From assembly GCF_016901035.1 (NCBI RefSeq), contig NZ_JAFEUF010000043.1, positions 1 to 32,575 on the forward strand: 32,575 bases of DNA, given 5' to 3'. Position 1 is the stretch's first letter. The number at the start of each line of letters is the position of its first letter. The position numbers and the translations under genes were made by a program. The DNA is from Streptomyces durocortorensis (lineage in GTDB: Bacteria; Actinomycetota; Actinomycetes; Streptomycetales; Streptomycetaceae). Below, one piece after another: positions 21,772 to 32,412 of the stretch. The notes under the pieces were generated by a model. That model was given only the letters and a program-made list of their open reading frames with translations. It did no database searches and was not told the DNA's origin.

Positions 21772-22476
21772 TCAGTAGCGCGTGATCGCGGTCGGGCCCG
21801 AGGAGGTCCCGACCGCGATGTGCGGCCGCCGCTCCGGCTTCGCCCACGCCAGGATCTCCGCCATGGCGTCGGCGGGTACGGACACACAACCCGCCGTCGC
21901 CCCGCGCCCGTTCACATGCAGGAAGATCCCCGCACCCCGGTTGCGCACCGGCCGCTCGTAGTTGAAGCCGATCACCAGGGCCCGGGCGTACTGCGTCCCG
22001 TAGGACACCAGGTGCTCGGCCTCCGCCGCCCGGCAGTGGGAGGGCCGCGGTTCCACCCAGCGGTTGTACGCGTCCGAGTCGTTGTCCTGGCACCACCAGG
22101 AGTCCTCGGTCACCTTCCGGTACGGATACGTCGTCCCCGCCGGGGCGTCCTCGATGCCGAAGGCGTACGGCAGGTCGTACAACCCGGTCGGCGTGGTGCT
22201 GGTGCCCTGTTCCCTGGTCGCCCCCTCGGCCAGGCCGTTCGTCCCGAACCGCGCCGGCGCCGACCCCGCCTCCGCCCACCGGCCCCCGCGCCGCTCCCAC
22301 CAGGTCACCGTGCCGGTGGTGGAGCCGGTGTCGGGGGCCTCGGCGGTGATCAGCTGCGTGCCGCCGCCGGTGTCCGCGAGCCGGTCCGGGAGGGGAGGGG
22401 TGTCGGAGGGGCCCGCCCCGAGGGAGCCGAGGGAGAGGGCGAGGAGTGCGGCGGCGGTCACCAGTGGTCTGCGCAT
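21772..22476 (-). CDS. secreted L,D-transpeptidase-family (YkuD) protein
   Basis: A 234-residue exported protein. The N-terminus MRRPLVTAAALLALSLGSLGAG is a Sec-type signal peptide. The YkuD catalytic motif is FLHVNGRGATAGCVSVP, with the His and Cys197 nucleophile spaced as in L,D-transpeptidases. Upstream segments ATREQGTSTTPTGLYDLPYAFG and NRWVEPRPSHCRAAEAEHL are typical of the Streptomyces branch annotated as L,D-transpeptidase or ErfK-like. The likely role is peptidoglycan cross-linking or modification outside the membrane; the small size and lack of an Ig-like domain separate it from the Ldt(Mt2) type. The start is supported by the signal peptide; TACGGT 7 bases before the ATG may be a -10. 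It is convergent with argR, 10 bases apart. Confidence 0.88.
   Translation of the reverse strand: MRRPLVTAAALLALSLGSLGAGPSDTPPLPDRLADTGGGTQLITAEAPDTGSTTGTVTWWERRGGRWAEAGSAPARFGTNGLAEGATREQGTSTTPTGLYDLPYAFGIEDAPAGTTYPYRKVTEDSWWCQDNDSDAYNRWVEPRPSHCRAAEAEHLVSYGTQYARALVIGFNYERPVRNRGAGIFLHVNGRGATAGCVSVPADAMAEILAWAKPERRPHIAVGTSSGPTAITRY
21785..21819. terminator. strong hairpin after argR, inside the 3' end of the convergent gene
   Basis: Perfect 12-base arms ATCGCGGTCGGG (21785-21796) and CCCGACCGCGAT (21808-21819) with an 11-base loop. It begins 23 bases after the argR stop yet encodes the last residues of the convergent L,D-transpeptidase, so one structure may terminate the arg operon while being read through as coding sequence from the other side. 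No T-tract follows. Confidence 0.65.
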
Positions 22477-22569
22477 GCTCCGGACCGTACGGCGACCGGG
22501 GTCCACGCCCCACCTGACCTGCTCCGTACGGCCCAGCGGACCGCCCCGACGTCAGGCTTCGAAGGCGCA

Positions 22570-22650
22570 CCCCGGGCGGGGCATCACCCGTACCTGGATC
22601 CGGACGCACCTCCCCGGGCGGGGCATCACCCGTACCCGGGGTCCGGACGC
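22570..22650. repeat. near-perfect 38/39-bp direct repeat at the 3' end of a HEAT gene
   Basis: Copies at 22570-22607 and 22612-22650 share CCCCGGGCGGGGCATCACCC and continue to TCCGGACGC, with one indel and one or two substitutions, separated by 4 bases. The right copy contains the last codons and stop of the HEAT-repeat gene (minus strand); the left copy is intergenic. A local duplication is the likely origin. No transposase or further copies are seen. Confidence 0.75.
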
Positions 22651-23903
22651 CGCTGCCGCACCGCCGCCCGCAGCAGCCGGTCCGCCGCCACCCGCACCGC
22701 GCGCGGCCTCTCCGGCGCACTCCGCTCGCGCAGCAGGTGCTCCGGGATTCCGGCGGCGTCCGGCAGCAGGGCCCGGGTCGCCGCCCGCACCACGGCCGGG
22801 CTCGGGTCGTCGAGCAACGGCGTCAGCCGCTCCCGTTCCACCACGTCCAGCGCGCGCAGGCCGCTGATCGCGTGCACCCGCACCGAGGGCAGGGGATGCC
22901 CGAGGAGGGCCCACAGTGTCCCGGCGTCCGTCGCGCGGTCGCCGCACTCGCCGAGCCCGGCGGCGGCGGCCGGACGCGCGGCCGGTTCGGCGCACAGGGC
23001 CCGGTAGACGGGGAGCGGGTCGATGCCGCCCTGCCGCAGGACGTACCGCGCGCAGGCCCGTACGACGCCCGAACGGTCGACGAGGAACGGCTCCGCGTCC
23101 CCGTACTGCCCGGCCCGCCGCAGCGCGGTCACCCCGGCCGCGCGCACCCGGGGCGCGCGGGCCGTCAGCAGCCGGTCCAGCACGGCGGCCGCGTCCGGCC
23201 CCTCAGTCGCGCCCGACTTCACGGCGGCCTCCGCGCAGAGGTCCTGGAGCGTGACGTCACCGCTGGCCGCCGCCGTGGCGGCCAGCTCCATCGGCGTCAG
23301 CAGCCCGCGTTCCACCGCGATCCGGTACGCGAGTCTGTCCATCGCCCGGTCGGGGTGGGCCGTCAGCGCCAGCACCTCGGCCGCCGGGCCCTCGCGCAGC
23401 GCGTCCTCCAGCAGGGCCCGGGCGAAGCCGCCCCGCGAGCGCCGCGACAGCCGCAGGATCAGCTCGGCCAGCGGGAACAGGGCGTCGGCCGGCAGTTCGG
23501 CGAGCAGCGCCCGGGCCCGTTCCCGTACCTGAGAGACCCAGTCCGTGCACCGCACCGCCAGCAGCGGACGCAGCTCCGGTTCGGTGCGCGCCGCGTCCAG
23601 GGCCGCTTCCCGGATCCGCCCGTCCGGGTGGCACAGGGTGATGGCGGGAGGCACCGGGGGCGAGGTCGGGGGAGCGACCATCGAACGCGTACGTCCGCGC
23701 AACCGGTCCAGCAGCGTGGGGGCCGGCCGATCCGGCTCCCCGGGCGACCGGGCCGGCAGCCACGGGCGGTCGTCGAGACACCGGACGTCGGCGTCGAAGT
23801 CCAACCACGCATCGGCCGACGCGCCGTCCATCACCTCGGCCGGAGGGGCGCCCTCCCACACCCGCACCACCGGGCTCACGGTCTCCTTGTCACGGCCGTC
23901 CAC
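22626..23903 (-). CDS. HEAT-repeat-like protein
   Basis: A 425-residue soluble protein. The first 90 residues are variable and Pro/Asp-rich (PAEVMDGASADAWLDFDADV, ARSPGEPDRP). From about residue 90 it has helical repeats of HEAT type: DGRIREAALDAARTEPELRPLLAVRC, SQVRERARALLAELPADALFPLAEL, APRVRAAGVTALRRAGQYGDAEPFL, LPSVRVHAISGLRALDVVERERLTPLL and SPAVVRAATRALLPDAAGIPEHLL. No enzymatic motif is seen. The GTG at 23903 is preceded by an AGGGGGG stretch. It is divergent from argG across 166 bases, and its 3' end overlaps the right copy of a direct repeat. The function is unknown; a protein-interaction role is inferred from the fold. Confidence 0.85.
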   Translation of the reverse strand: MDGRDKETVSPVVRVWEGAPPAEVMDGASADAWLDFDADVRCLDDRPWLPARSPGEPDRPAPTLLDRLRGRTRSMVAPPTSPPVPPAITLCHPDGRIREAALDAARTEPELRPLLAVRCTDWVSQVRERARALLAELPADALFPLAELILRLSRRSRGGFARALLEDALREGPAAEVLALTAHPDRAMDRLAYRIAVERGLLTPMELAATAAASGDVTLQDLCAEAAVKSGATEGPDAAAVLDRLLTARAPRVRAAGVTALRRAGQYGDAEPFLVDRSGVVRACARYVLRQGGIDPLPVYRALCAEPAARPAAAAGLGECGDRATDAGTLWALLGHPLPSVRVHAISGLRALDVVERERLTPLLDDPSPAVVRAATRALLPDAAGIPEHLLRERSAPERPRAVRVAADRLLRAAVRQRRPDPGYG

Positions 23904-24004
23904 CGTGCCCCCCTTCGTAGGGTGCCGATGCTAGAGCCGTTCCGGTCAAGAAGCCTCGGCATTTCCCGACCGAACGGCCGCGCACACCGCTCTGACCTGC
24001 CGCT

Positions 24005-24033
24005 TTGACAAACAATACGGAGGACCGCATAGT
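24005..24033 (+). promoter_or_regulatory. argG promoter with possible ArgR-binding sequence
   Basis: TTGACA (24005-24010), a perfect -35, is followed by a 17-base spacer and CATAGT (24028-24033). The -10 differs by one base from that of argC (TATAGT). The unusually AT-rich stretch around 24028-24050, with CATAGTTATACC, is a plausible ARG box and would let ArgR repress argG in step with argC. Confidence 0.75.
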
Positions 24034-24069
24034 TATACCCATCAGTGATTGCACCGTAAGGAGAAACCC

Positions 24070-26783
<2,714 letters not shown>

Positions 26784-26880
26784 GGGAGCAGCTGGTGGCG
26801 GTGTCGTAAGAGGTCCACGAAGGGTGTCGCGAGCTACGTTCACCGGGGTAGGAGTAACCGAACCCGACCCCGAGGAGCCC

Positions 26881-27855
26881 ATGATGCCCTTCGCCGCCCT
26901 GGCCGCCGCGACGACCCCGACCGCCCACATCGGACTCGGCCTGGCCGCCGTGGGGAGGCCCGGCTACATCAACCTCCACCGGGACCGCGACCTGCCCGCC
27001 GACCGCGACCCCGACGCCCTGCGCGCCCGCACCCACGAGCTGCTGGACGCCGCCTACGCGCAGGGCGTGCGGTACGTCGACACCGCCCGCTCCTACGGCC
27101 GCGCCGAGGAGTTCCTCGCCGAGTGGCTGAACGCCCGGCCCTCCTTCACCGACCTCGTCGTCGGTAGCAAGTGGGGCTACACCTACACCGCCGACTGGAG
27201 CGTCGAGGCCGAGCACCACGAGGTCAAGGACCACAGCCTCGCCACCTTCGAGCGCCAGTACGCCGAGACCCGCGAGCTCCTCGGCGACCGGCTCAGCCTC
27301 TACCAGGTGCACTCGGTCACCCCGGACAGCCCGGCGCTCACCGACAAGGAACTGCTCGACCGGCTCGCCGCCCTGGCGGCCGACGGCGTCACCGTCGGCC
27401 TCTCCACCAGCGGGCCCGGCCAGGCCGACGCGATCCGGGCCGCCCTCGCCGTCACGGTCGACGGCGAACCCCTCTTCCGTACGGTCCAGGCCACCTACAA
27501 CGCGCTGGAGACCTCGGCCGCACCCGCGCTCGCCGAGGCCCACGACGCCGGGCTCACCGTGATCGTCAAGGAGGGCATGGCCAACGGGCGGCTCGCCGGG
27601 GACGAGGCCCCCGCAGTGTTCCAGGAGATCGCCGCCGGCGCGGGGGTCGGCGGCGACGCGGTGGCCCTGGCGCTCGTCCTGCACCAGCCCTGGGCGGGCG
27701 TCGTGCTGTCCGGCGCCGCCACGGCTGCCCAGCTCTCCGGCAATCTGCACGCCGCAGTCGTCGACCTGGACGACGAACAGCGGGCGAGCCTCGACGCCCT
27801 GGTCGAGGAGCCGGAGGCGTACTGGCGGCACCGCGCCGGGCTGCCCTGGCACTGA
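26881..27855 (+). CDS. aldo/keto reductase family protein
   Basis: A 324-residue NAD(P)H-dependent oxidoreductase with the (beta/alpha)8 AKR fold. The catalytic tetrad region is readable: YVDTARSYGRAEEFLAEWL supplies the Asp and Tyr, VVGSKWGYTYTADW the Lys, and YQVHSVTPDSPAL the His. Later blocks VGLSTSGPGQADAIRAAL, TYNALETSAAPALAEAHDAGLTVIVKEGMANGRL and PWAGVVLSGAATAAQLSGNL fit the family. The start is either the ATG at 26881 or the adjacent one at 26884; GAGGAG lies 3 or 6 bases upstream. A -10-like TACGTT (26835-26840) precedes it. It is convergent with helR, 21 bases apart. The substrate is unknown. Confidence 0.93.
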   Translation: MMPFAALAAATTPTAHIGLGLAAVGRPGYINLHRDRDLPADRDPDALRARTHELLDAAYAQGVRYVDTARSYGRAEEFLAEWLNARPSFTDLVVGSKWGYTYTADWSVEAEHHEVKDHSLATFERQYAETRELLGDRLSLYQVHSVTPDSPALTDKELLDRLAALAADGVTVGLSTSGPGQADAIRAALAVTVDGEPLFRTVQATYNALETSAAPALAEAHDAGLTVIVKEGMANGRLAGDEAPAVFQEIAAGAGVGGDAVALALVLHQPWAGVVLSGAATAAQLSGNLHAAVVDLDDEQRASLDALVEEPEAYWRHRAGLPWH

Positions 27856-27876
27856 CGCCGACCCGGCCCGGCGGCC

Positions 27877-30042
27877 TCAGGGACTCGTGAGGATCACGAG
27901 TTCCCGGGTCGCCCGGGTCATCGCCACATACCGGTCCACCGCCCCCGCCACCCCCTCGCCGAACTCCTCCGGGTCGACGAGGACGACCAGGTCGAACTCC
28001 AGGCCCTTCGACAGCTCCGGGGTCAGCGACCGCACCCGGTCCGTCGCCCGGAACGCGGGGTCGCCGATGACGCAGGCGATCCCGTCGTCGTGCGCGGCGA
28101 GCCAGCCGGCGAGGACGGTGTCCAGGTCCCCGGCCGGGCCGTGGGTGACGGGGATGCCGCTGCTGCGGACGGAGGTCGGCACATTGGCGTCGGGGAGCAC
28201 GGCCCGGACGACCGGCGCCGCCTCCGCCATGATCTCCTCCGGCGTCCGGTAGTTGATGGTCAGGGAGGCCAGGGTGATCCGGTCGAGCCCGACCCGATCC
28301 AGCCGCTCCCGCCACGACTCGGGGAACCCGTGCCGGGCCTGCGCCCGGTCCCCGACGACGGTGAAGCTCCGGGACGGGCACCGCTGGATCAGCATCTGCC
28401 ACTGGGCGTCGGTCAGTTCCTGGGCCTCGTCCACGACGATGTGCGCGAACGGCCCCGCCAGCAGATCCGGTTCCACCCCGCTCGGCCGGTCGGCGGTGGC
28501 CAGGGACTCCCGCAGATCCGCCCCGCGCAGCATCACCAACGCGCCCTCGCCGTCCGCGTCCGCGTCGACCAGCGTCTCGTCGGCGAGCAGGCTGTCGACG
28601 ACCCGGTCCATCTGCTCCCGCTCGGCGGCGGCCGCCGCCTCGGGGCGGCGTCGGCGCCGGGACGCCTCCGGATCGCCGAGCCGCTGCCGGGCCGCGTCCA
28701 GGATCGGCAGGTCGGACTCCGTCCAGGCCTGCGCGTCCGCCCGCCGCAGCCGCCGGACCTCCTCGGCGGTCAGCCAGGGGGCGCACTTGCGCAGATAGGC
28801 GGGTACGGACCAGAGGTCGGCGACCAGGTCGGCCGCCTCGATCAGCGGCCAGGCGCGGTCGAAGAGGGCGAACAGCTCCCGGTTCTGCCGCAGCGAGGCG
28901 CGCAGTTGCTCCTCGGGCGCATCGCCGTCGTGCTTGTCCACCAGGATCGTGAGCAGCTCCTCCCAGACCTGGTCGCGCGCCTCGTTGTGCGGGGTGCCCG
29001 GATCCGGCGCCCCGAAGGCCGAGGCCCAGTCGGCGGCGCTCAGCCAGATGTCCGACCAGTGCGTCTCCACCCGTACGCCCTCGGAGGGCGGCTCCTCGTA
29101 GAACCGGACGGCCGGCTCGACCGCCTTCACCAGCTCCGCCGACGCCTTCAGCCGCGCCACCTCCGGATCGCTCTCGGGCCCCGCTCCCGCGCCCTCGGCG
29201 ACCAGGTCCCGCAGGGTGCACGTCTGCACACCCTCCTCCCCGAGGCTCGGCAGGACATCGGCGACGTACCCGAGGTACGGCTCGTGCGGCCCGACGAACA
29301 GCACGCCACCGCGCCGGTGGGCGAGGCGCGGGTCGGAGTACAGCAGATAGGCGGAGCGGTGCAGCGCGACGACGGTCTTCCCGGTGCCGGGCCCGCCGTC
29401 GACGACGAGCGTGCCCCGGGAACCCGCCCGGATGACGGCGTCCTGGTCGGCCTGGATGGTGCCCAGCACATCGCGCATCCGGGCCGACCGGTTGGAGCCG
29501 AGACTGGCGATGAACGCGGACTGGTCGTCCAGCGCCGCATGCCCGGCGAACCCCTCCGGGGCGAACACCTCGTCCCAGTAGTCGCTGATCCGGCCGCCGG
29601 TCCAGCGGTAGCGGCGGCGGCTCGCCAGGCTCATCGGGTCGGCGTGGGTCGCCCCGAAGAACGGTTCGGCGGCGGGGGAGCGCCAGTCGACCAGCAGCCG
29701 GCGGCCCGTGCTGTCGGTCAGGCCGAGCCGTCCCACATACAGCGGCCCGGAGCCGTCCGCGGGGACCATGTGCCCGAGGCACAGGTCGAGGCCGAACCGG
29801 CGCAGGGCGCGCAGCCGGGAGGTCAGCCGGTGGATCTCCACGTCCCGGTCCATCGCCTGCCGGCTCGCCCCGCCGGGCGCCCGGCGCTCGGCTGCGAGCC
29901 GGGCGGTCAGCTCGGCGATCGACTGCTCCAGGCAGCGCGCGATGGCCGTGAAGTGCTGCTCGTCATCGGCGATCAACGCCGGGTCGGCCTTGGGGGAGAG
30001 CCGGTCGGGGAGGTCGAAGGCGCTGGCGGTCAGGGGTGTCAC
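27877..30042 (-). CDS. helR: HelR-like RNA polymerase recycling motor ATPase (HelD family)
   Basis: A 721-residue UvrD/SF1-like ATPase of the HelD/HelR family. In characterised actinobacterial HelR, the protein displaces rifamycins from RNA polymerase and frees stalled enzyme. The N-terminal helical arm spans about residues 20-90 (DDEQHFTAIARCLEQSIAELTARL). Walker A is GPGTGKT (217-223). DEAQ (538-541), VVGDRAQARHG, TLASLTINYRTPEEI and VAMTRATRELVILT are the later SF1 motifs. Helicase function is not expected for this family. The GTG at 30042 is chosen because residues encoded further upstream come from the regulatory palindrome and are unlike the family; the Shine-Dalgarno is weak. A rifamycin-associated-element-like palindrome lies 76 bases upstream. 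HelD versus HelR rests largely on that element. Confidence 0.85.
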   Translation of the reverse strand: MTPLTASAFDLPDRLSPKADPALIADDEQHFTAIARCLEQSIAELTARLAAERRAPGGASRQAMDRDVEIHRLTSRLRALRRFGLDLCLGHMVPADGSGPLYVGRLGLTDSTGRRLLVDWRSPAAEPFFGATHADPMSLASRRRYRWTGGRISDYWDEVFAPEGFAGHAALDDQSAFIASLGSNRSARMRDVLGTIQADQDAVIRAGSRGTLVVDGGPGTGKTVVALHRSAYLLYSDPRLAHRRGGVLFVGPHEPYLGYVADVLPSLGEEGVQTCTLRDLVAEGAGAGPESDPEVARLKASAELVKAVEPAVRFYEEPPSEGVRVETHWSDIWLSAADWASAFGAPDPGTPHNEARDQVWEELLTILVDKHDGDAPEEQLRASLRQNRELFALFDRAWPLIEAADLVADLWSVPAYLRKCAPWLTAEEVRRLRRADAQAWTESDLPILDAARQRLGDPEASRRRRRPEAAAAAEREQMDRVVDSLLADETLVDADADGEGALVMLRGADLRESLATADRPSGVEPDLLAGPFAHIVVDEAQELTDAQWQMLIQRCPSRSFTVVGDRAQARHGFPESWRERLDRVGLDRITLASLTINYRTPEEIMAEAAPVVRAVLPDANVPTSVRSSGIPVTHGPAGDLDTVLAGWLAAHDDGIACVIGDPAFRATDRVRSLTPELSKGLEFDLVVLVDPEEFGEGVAGAVDRYVAMTRATRELVILTSP
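27880..27905. terminator. hairpin at the convergent aldo/keto reductase-helR junction
   Basis: Arms GGGACTCGTG (27880-27889) and CACGAGTTCCC (27895-27905), with a one-base bulge and 5-base loop AGGAT. It lies 24 bases past the reductase stop and inside the last codons of helR. As at argR, it appears to be a terminator embedded in the opposing coding end. Confidence 0.55.
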
Positions 30043-30117
30043 GGCGTCAGTTCCGATCTGCGGTACGTACGGGGGCGGCGTCCCGTCCCGGCTTCGGCGG
30101 ACGATTCTGCGGCATAT

Positions 30118-30142
30118 GGGGGGTCTTGTCGCAAGGCCCCCC
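30118..30142. promoter_or_regulatory. rifamycin-associated element (RAE)-like inverted repeat upstream of helR
   Basis: Arms GGGGGGTCTTG (30118-30128) and CAAGGCCCCCC (30132-30142) surround TCG and match at 10 of 11 positions. RAEs, described as G-rich palindromes with a CTTG...CAAG core upstream of rifamycin-inactivating genes and helR in actinomycetes, look like this. Its position 76 bases before the helR start supports rifamycin-inducible control. I cannot assign the helR -10/-35 with confidence. Confidence 0.75.
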
Positions 30143-30180
30143 ATGAGCTATAAGTTGAGAGTGGCAAGGAGAGGTTCTTC

Positions 30181-30283
30181 CTCCGGCCGCTTTTTTGTTT
30201 CCCGCGCCGCGCCGCCCCCCCCCGCCCCGCCCGCCCCCGCTGTGAGCCCGCACGCTCCTCGATGAGCCCGCACACTCTTCGAT
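30181..30283. repeat. low-complexity T/C tracts and two copies of a 20-bp repeat before the TetR gene
   Basis: The interval begins with a T6 run (TTTTTTGTTT) after CGGCCG, rare in this GC-rich genome, then long CG-rich tracts including C9. At 30244-30263 and 30264-30283 two head-to-tail 20-bp repeats start GAGCCCGCAC and end TCGAT, with two mismatches. The second abuts the TetR operator palindrome. No gene is seen in 30043-30319. Confidence 0.7.
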
Positions 30284-30313
30284 GAGACAAAGATGTCTCA
30301 CATGGGTTATGGT
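30283..30313 (+). promoter_or_regulatory. promoter and palindromic operator of the TetR-MFS operon
   Basis: TGAGACAAAGATGTCTCA (30283-30300) is a perfect palindrome with 7-base arms and a 4-base centre. GAGACA (30284-30289) within it is a fair -35, followed by 18 bases to TATGGT (30308-30313), 6 bases before the ATG. Repressor binding would cover the -35; a further GTCTCA lies at the start codon (30315-30320). The mRNA is probably leaderless. Confidence 0.75.
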
Positions 30314-30319
30314 CGTCTC

Positions 30320-30871
30320 ATGACACTCGACCGAGAGCAGGTGCTGCGCAGCGCCGCCGCTCTGCTGACCCGCAAATCGACCGCCACCATGGACGAGGTC
30401 GCCAAGGCAGCGGGCATCGGCCGGGCCACCCTCCACCGCCACTTCGCCGGCCGCGACGCCCTGGTGAAGGCGCTGGAGAACCTCGGCCTCCAGGAGTTCG
30501 AGGCGGCCCTGGACGCCGCCCGGCTCGACGAGGACACCTCGGAGGAGGGGCTGCGCCGCCTCATCGCGGCCGTCGAGCCCAGCGCCGGGCTGATGTCCTT
30601 CCTCGTCAACGAGAACCAGCTGTTCGAGGGCGACGAGGTCAACGAGGGCTGGAACCGGGCCGACGCCCGGGTCTCCGCCTTCTTCCGCCGCGGCCAGGAA
30701 CGCGGTGAGTTCCGTATCGACCTCACCCCCGCCTGGCTGACCGAGGCCCTCTACGGCCTCGTCGGCACCGGAGCCTGGTCCATCCAGACGGGCCGGGTCG
30801 CCGCACAGGATTTCCAGTACATGATCGTCGAGCTGCTGCTCGGCGGAGCACGCCGGAGCGTTGAGCAATGA
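30320..30871 (+). CDS. TetR/AcrR-family transcriptional regulator
   Basis: A 183-residue repressor. The N-terminal helix-turn-helix is SAAALLTRKSTATMDEVAKAAGIGRATLHRHFAGRDALVKAL (about residues 10-50), followed by an all-helical ligand domain (LRRLIAAVEPSAGLMSFLVNENQLFEG, TPAWLTEALYGLVGTGAWSIQTG). The ATG at 30320 is preferred over ATGs at 30293 and 30302, which lie within or beside the operator; the chosen one begins the family similarity and sits 6 bases after a -10. It overlaps the transporter by ATGA and most likely represses itself and that transporter, with a drug or metabolite as inducer. Confidence 0.94.
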   Translation: MTLDREQVLRSAAALLTRKSTATMDEVAKAAGIGRATLHRHFAGRDALVKALENLGLQEFEAALDAARLDEDTSEEGLRRLIAAVEPSAGLMSFLVNENQLFEGDEVNEGWNRADARVSAFFRRGQERGEFRIDLTPAWLTEALYGLVGTGAWSIQTGRVAAQDFQYMIVELLLGGARRSVEQ

Positions 30872-32412
30872 TCAGCACCGAGAAGCAGCCGGACACCACG
30901 GACGCGGTACGCCGCCCGGGGCGGTGGATCGCGCTCTCCGTCCTCGTCCTCGCCGTGCTGCTGGTGGCCGTGGACGCGACCGTCCTCGGCCTCGCCACCC
31001 CGTTCCTCAGCGAGGACCTCGAACCGACCGGCACTCAGCTGCTCTGGATCGGTGACGTCTACTCCTTCGTCATCGCCGGCCTGCTCGTCTCGATGGGCAG
31101 CCTCGGCGACCGCATCGGCCGCAAGAAGCTGCTGCTGGTCGGCGCCGTCGCGTTCGGCGCTGTCTCCGTGCTCAACGCGTACGCGACCACGCCCGAGATG
31201 ATGATCGTGGCCCGGGCGCTGCTCGGTGTCGCGGGCGCCACCCTGATGCCGTCCACCCTCGCCCTGATCCGCAACCTCTTCCACGACCCGCGCGAGCGCA
31301 GCCTCGCCATCGGGATCTGGGGCGCGATGGCCTCGGCGGGCGCGGCCGTGGGCCCGGTGGTCGGCGGATTCCTGCTCGAACACTTCTGGTGGGGCTCGGT
31401 CTTCCTCATCAACCTGCCCGTGATGGCGGTCCTCGTGGTCGTCGGCGTCAAGCTGATCCCCGAGTCCAAGAACCCGGCCCCCGGCCCGTGGGACATGCTC
31501 AGCGTCGGGCTCTCCCTGGTCGGCATGATCGGTGTCGTGTACGCCATCAAGGAGACGGCATCGCACGGACTGAGCTGGGACTCGGCGGTGGCCGCCGTCC
31601 TCGGCGTCGGAGCCCTGACCTGGTTCGTCCGCAGGCAACTGCGGCTGCCCGCGCCTCTGCTGGACATGCGGCTCTTCCACCACCGGGGCTTCTCCGGCGC
31701 GGTCCTCGCCGACCTGCTGACCATCCTCGGCCTGTCGGGTCTGGTCTTCTTCCTTTCCCAGTTCCTGCAACTGGTGCAGGGCCGCGGGCCGCTGGAGGCC
31801 GGGCTCGCCGAACTGCCCGCCGCGATCGGCGCGGTGACCGCCGGTCTGCTGGCCGGGTTCGCCGCCCGCCGCTTCTCGGTCCGCTCCGTCGTCTCGGGCG
31901 GCCTGGCCGCGGTCGGTCTGGCCCTGGGCAGTGTGACCCTGCTCGACCAGCACACCGGCTACCCGCTGCTCGGCGGCATGCTGCTGGTCGTCGGCGTCGG
32001 AGCGGGCTTCGCCTTCACCGTCACCGCCGACGTGATCCTCTCCAGCGTCCCGCAGGAGCAGGCGGGCTCCGCGTCCGCCGTCTCCGAGACCGCGTACGAA
32101 CTGGGCGCGGCCCTCGGCATCGCCCTCCTCGGGTCCATCGTCACCGGCATCTACCGGGGCTTCCCGACCCCGTCCGGCATCCCCGCCGACGTCGAGTCGG
32201 CCGCCCACGAGTCCCTGGGCGGGGCGGTCGAATCCGCCGCCGCGCTGCCCGCCGCCCAGGCGGGGCCGCTGGTCTCGGCGGCCCAGGAGGCGTTCGTCGA
32301 CGGACTGCGGTCGGCCGCGGGCGTCGGCGCGGCGGTCCTGCTGGCGGCGGCCGTCGCCGCCTGGTTCCTGCTGCGGGGCCAGAAGCTTGAGGACGGCGTC
32401 GAGCACCCGTAG
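30868..32412 (+). CDS. DHA2-family (14-helix) MFS transporter
   Basis: A 514-residue proton-coupled exporter of the EmrB/QacA type. Motif A is GDRIGRKKLLLVG after the second helix, and the fifth-helix region has GAMASAGAAVGPVVGGFLLE (antiporter motif C). About 14 hydrophobic segments are present, including WIALSVLVLAVLLVAVDATVLGLA near the N-terminus with the Asp of the D1 motif, and FTVTADVILSSVPQEQAGSASAVSETAYELGAALGIALLG. The likely role is efflux of toxic organic compounds across the plasma membrane. It starts in the TetR stop codon (ATGA), so it is coupled to its regulator. It lies next to the RAE-controlled helR but is divergent from it; a link to rifamycin resistance is only a possibility. 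Confidence 0.95.
   Translation: MISTEKQPDTTDAVRRPGRWIALSVLVLAVLLVAVDATVLGLATPFLSEDLEPTGTQLLWIGDVYSFVIAGLLVSMGSLGDRIGRKKLLLVGAVAFGAVSVLNAYATTPEMMIVARALLGVAGATLMPSTLALIRNLFHDPRERSLAIGIWGAMASAGAAVGPVVGGFLLEHFWWGSVFLINLPVMAVLVVVGVKLIPESKNPAPGPWDMLSVGLSLVGMIGVVYAIKETASHGLSWDSAVAAVLGVGALTWFVRRQLRLPAPLLDMRLFHHRGFSGAVLADLLTILGLSGLVFFLSQFLQLVQGRGPLEAGLAELPAAIGAVTAGLLAGFAARRFSVRSVVSGGLAAVGLALGSVTLLDQHTGYPLLGGMLLVVGVGAGFAFTVTADVILSSVPQEQAGSASAVSETAYELGAALGIALLGSIVTGIYRGFPTPSGIPADVESAAHESLGGAVESAAALPAAQAGPLVSAAQEAFVDGLRSAAGVGAAVLLAAAVAAWFLLRGQKLEDGVEHP

Noticed and set aside
30043..30144. N-terminal extension of HelR to an ATG at 30144
   Set aside because: Those codons lie in the RAE-like palindrome and encode Arg/Pro-rich residues unlike the family; the GTG at 30042 fits better.
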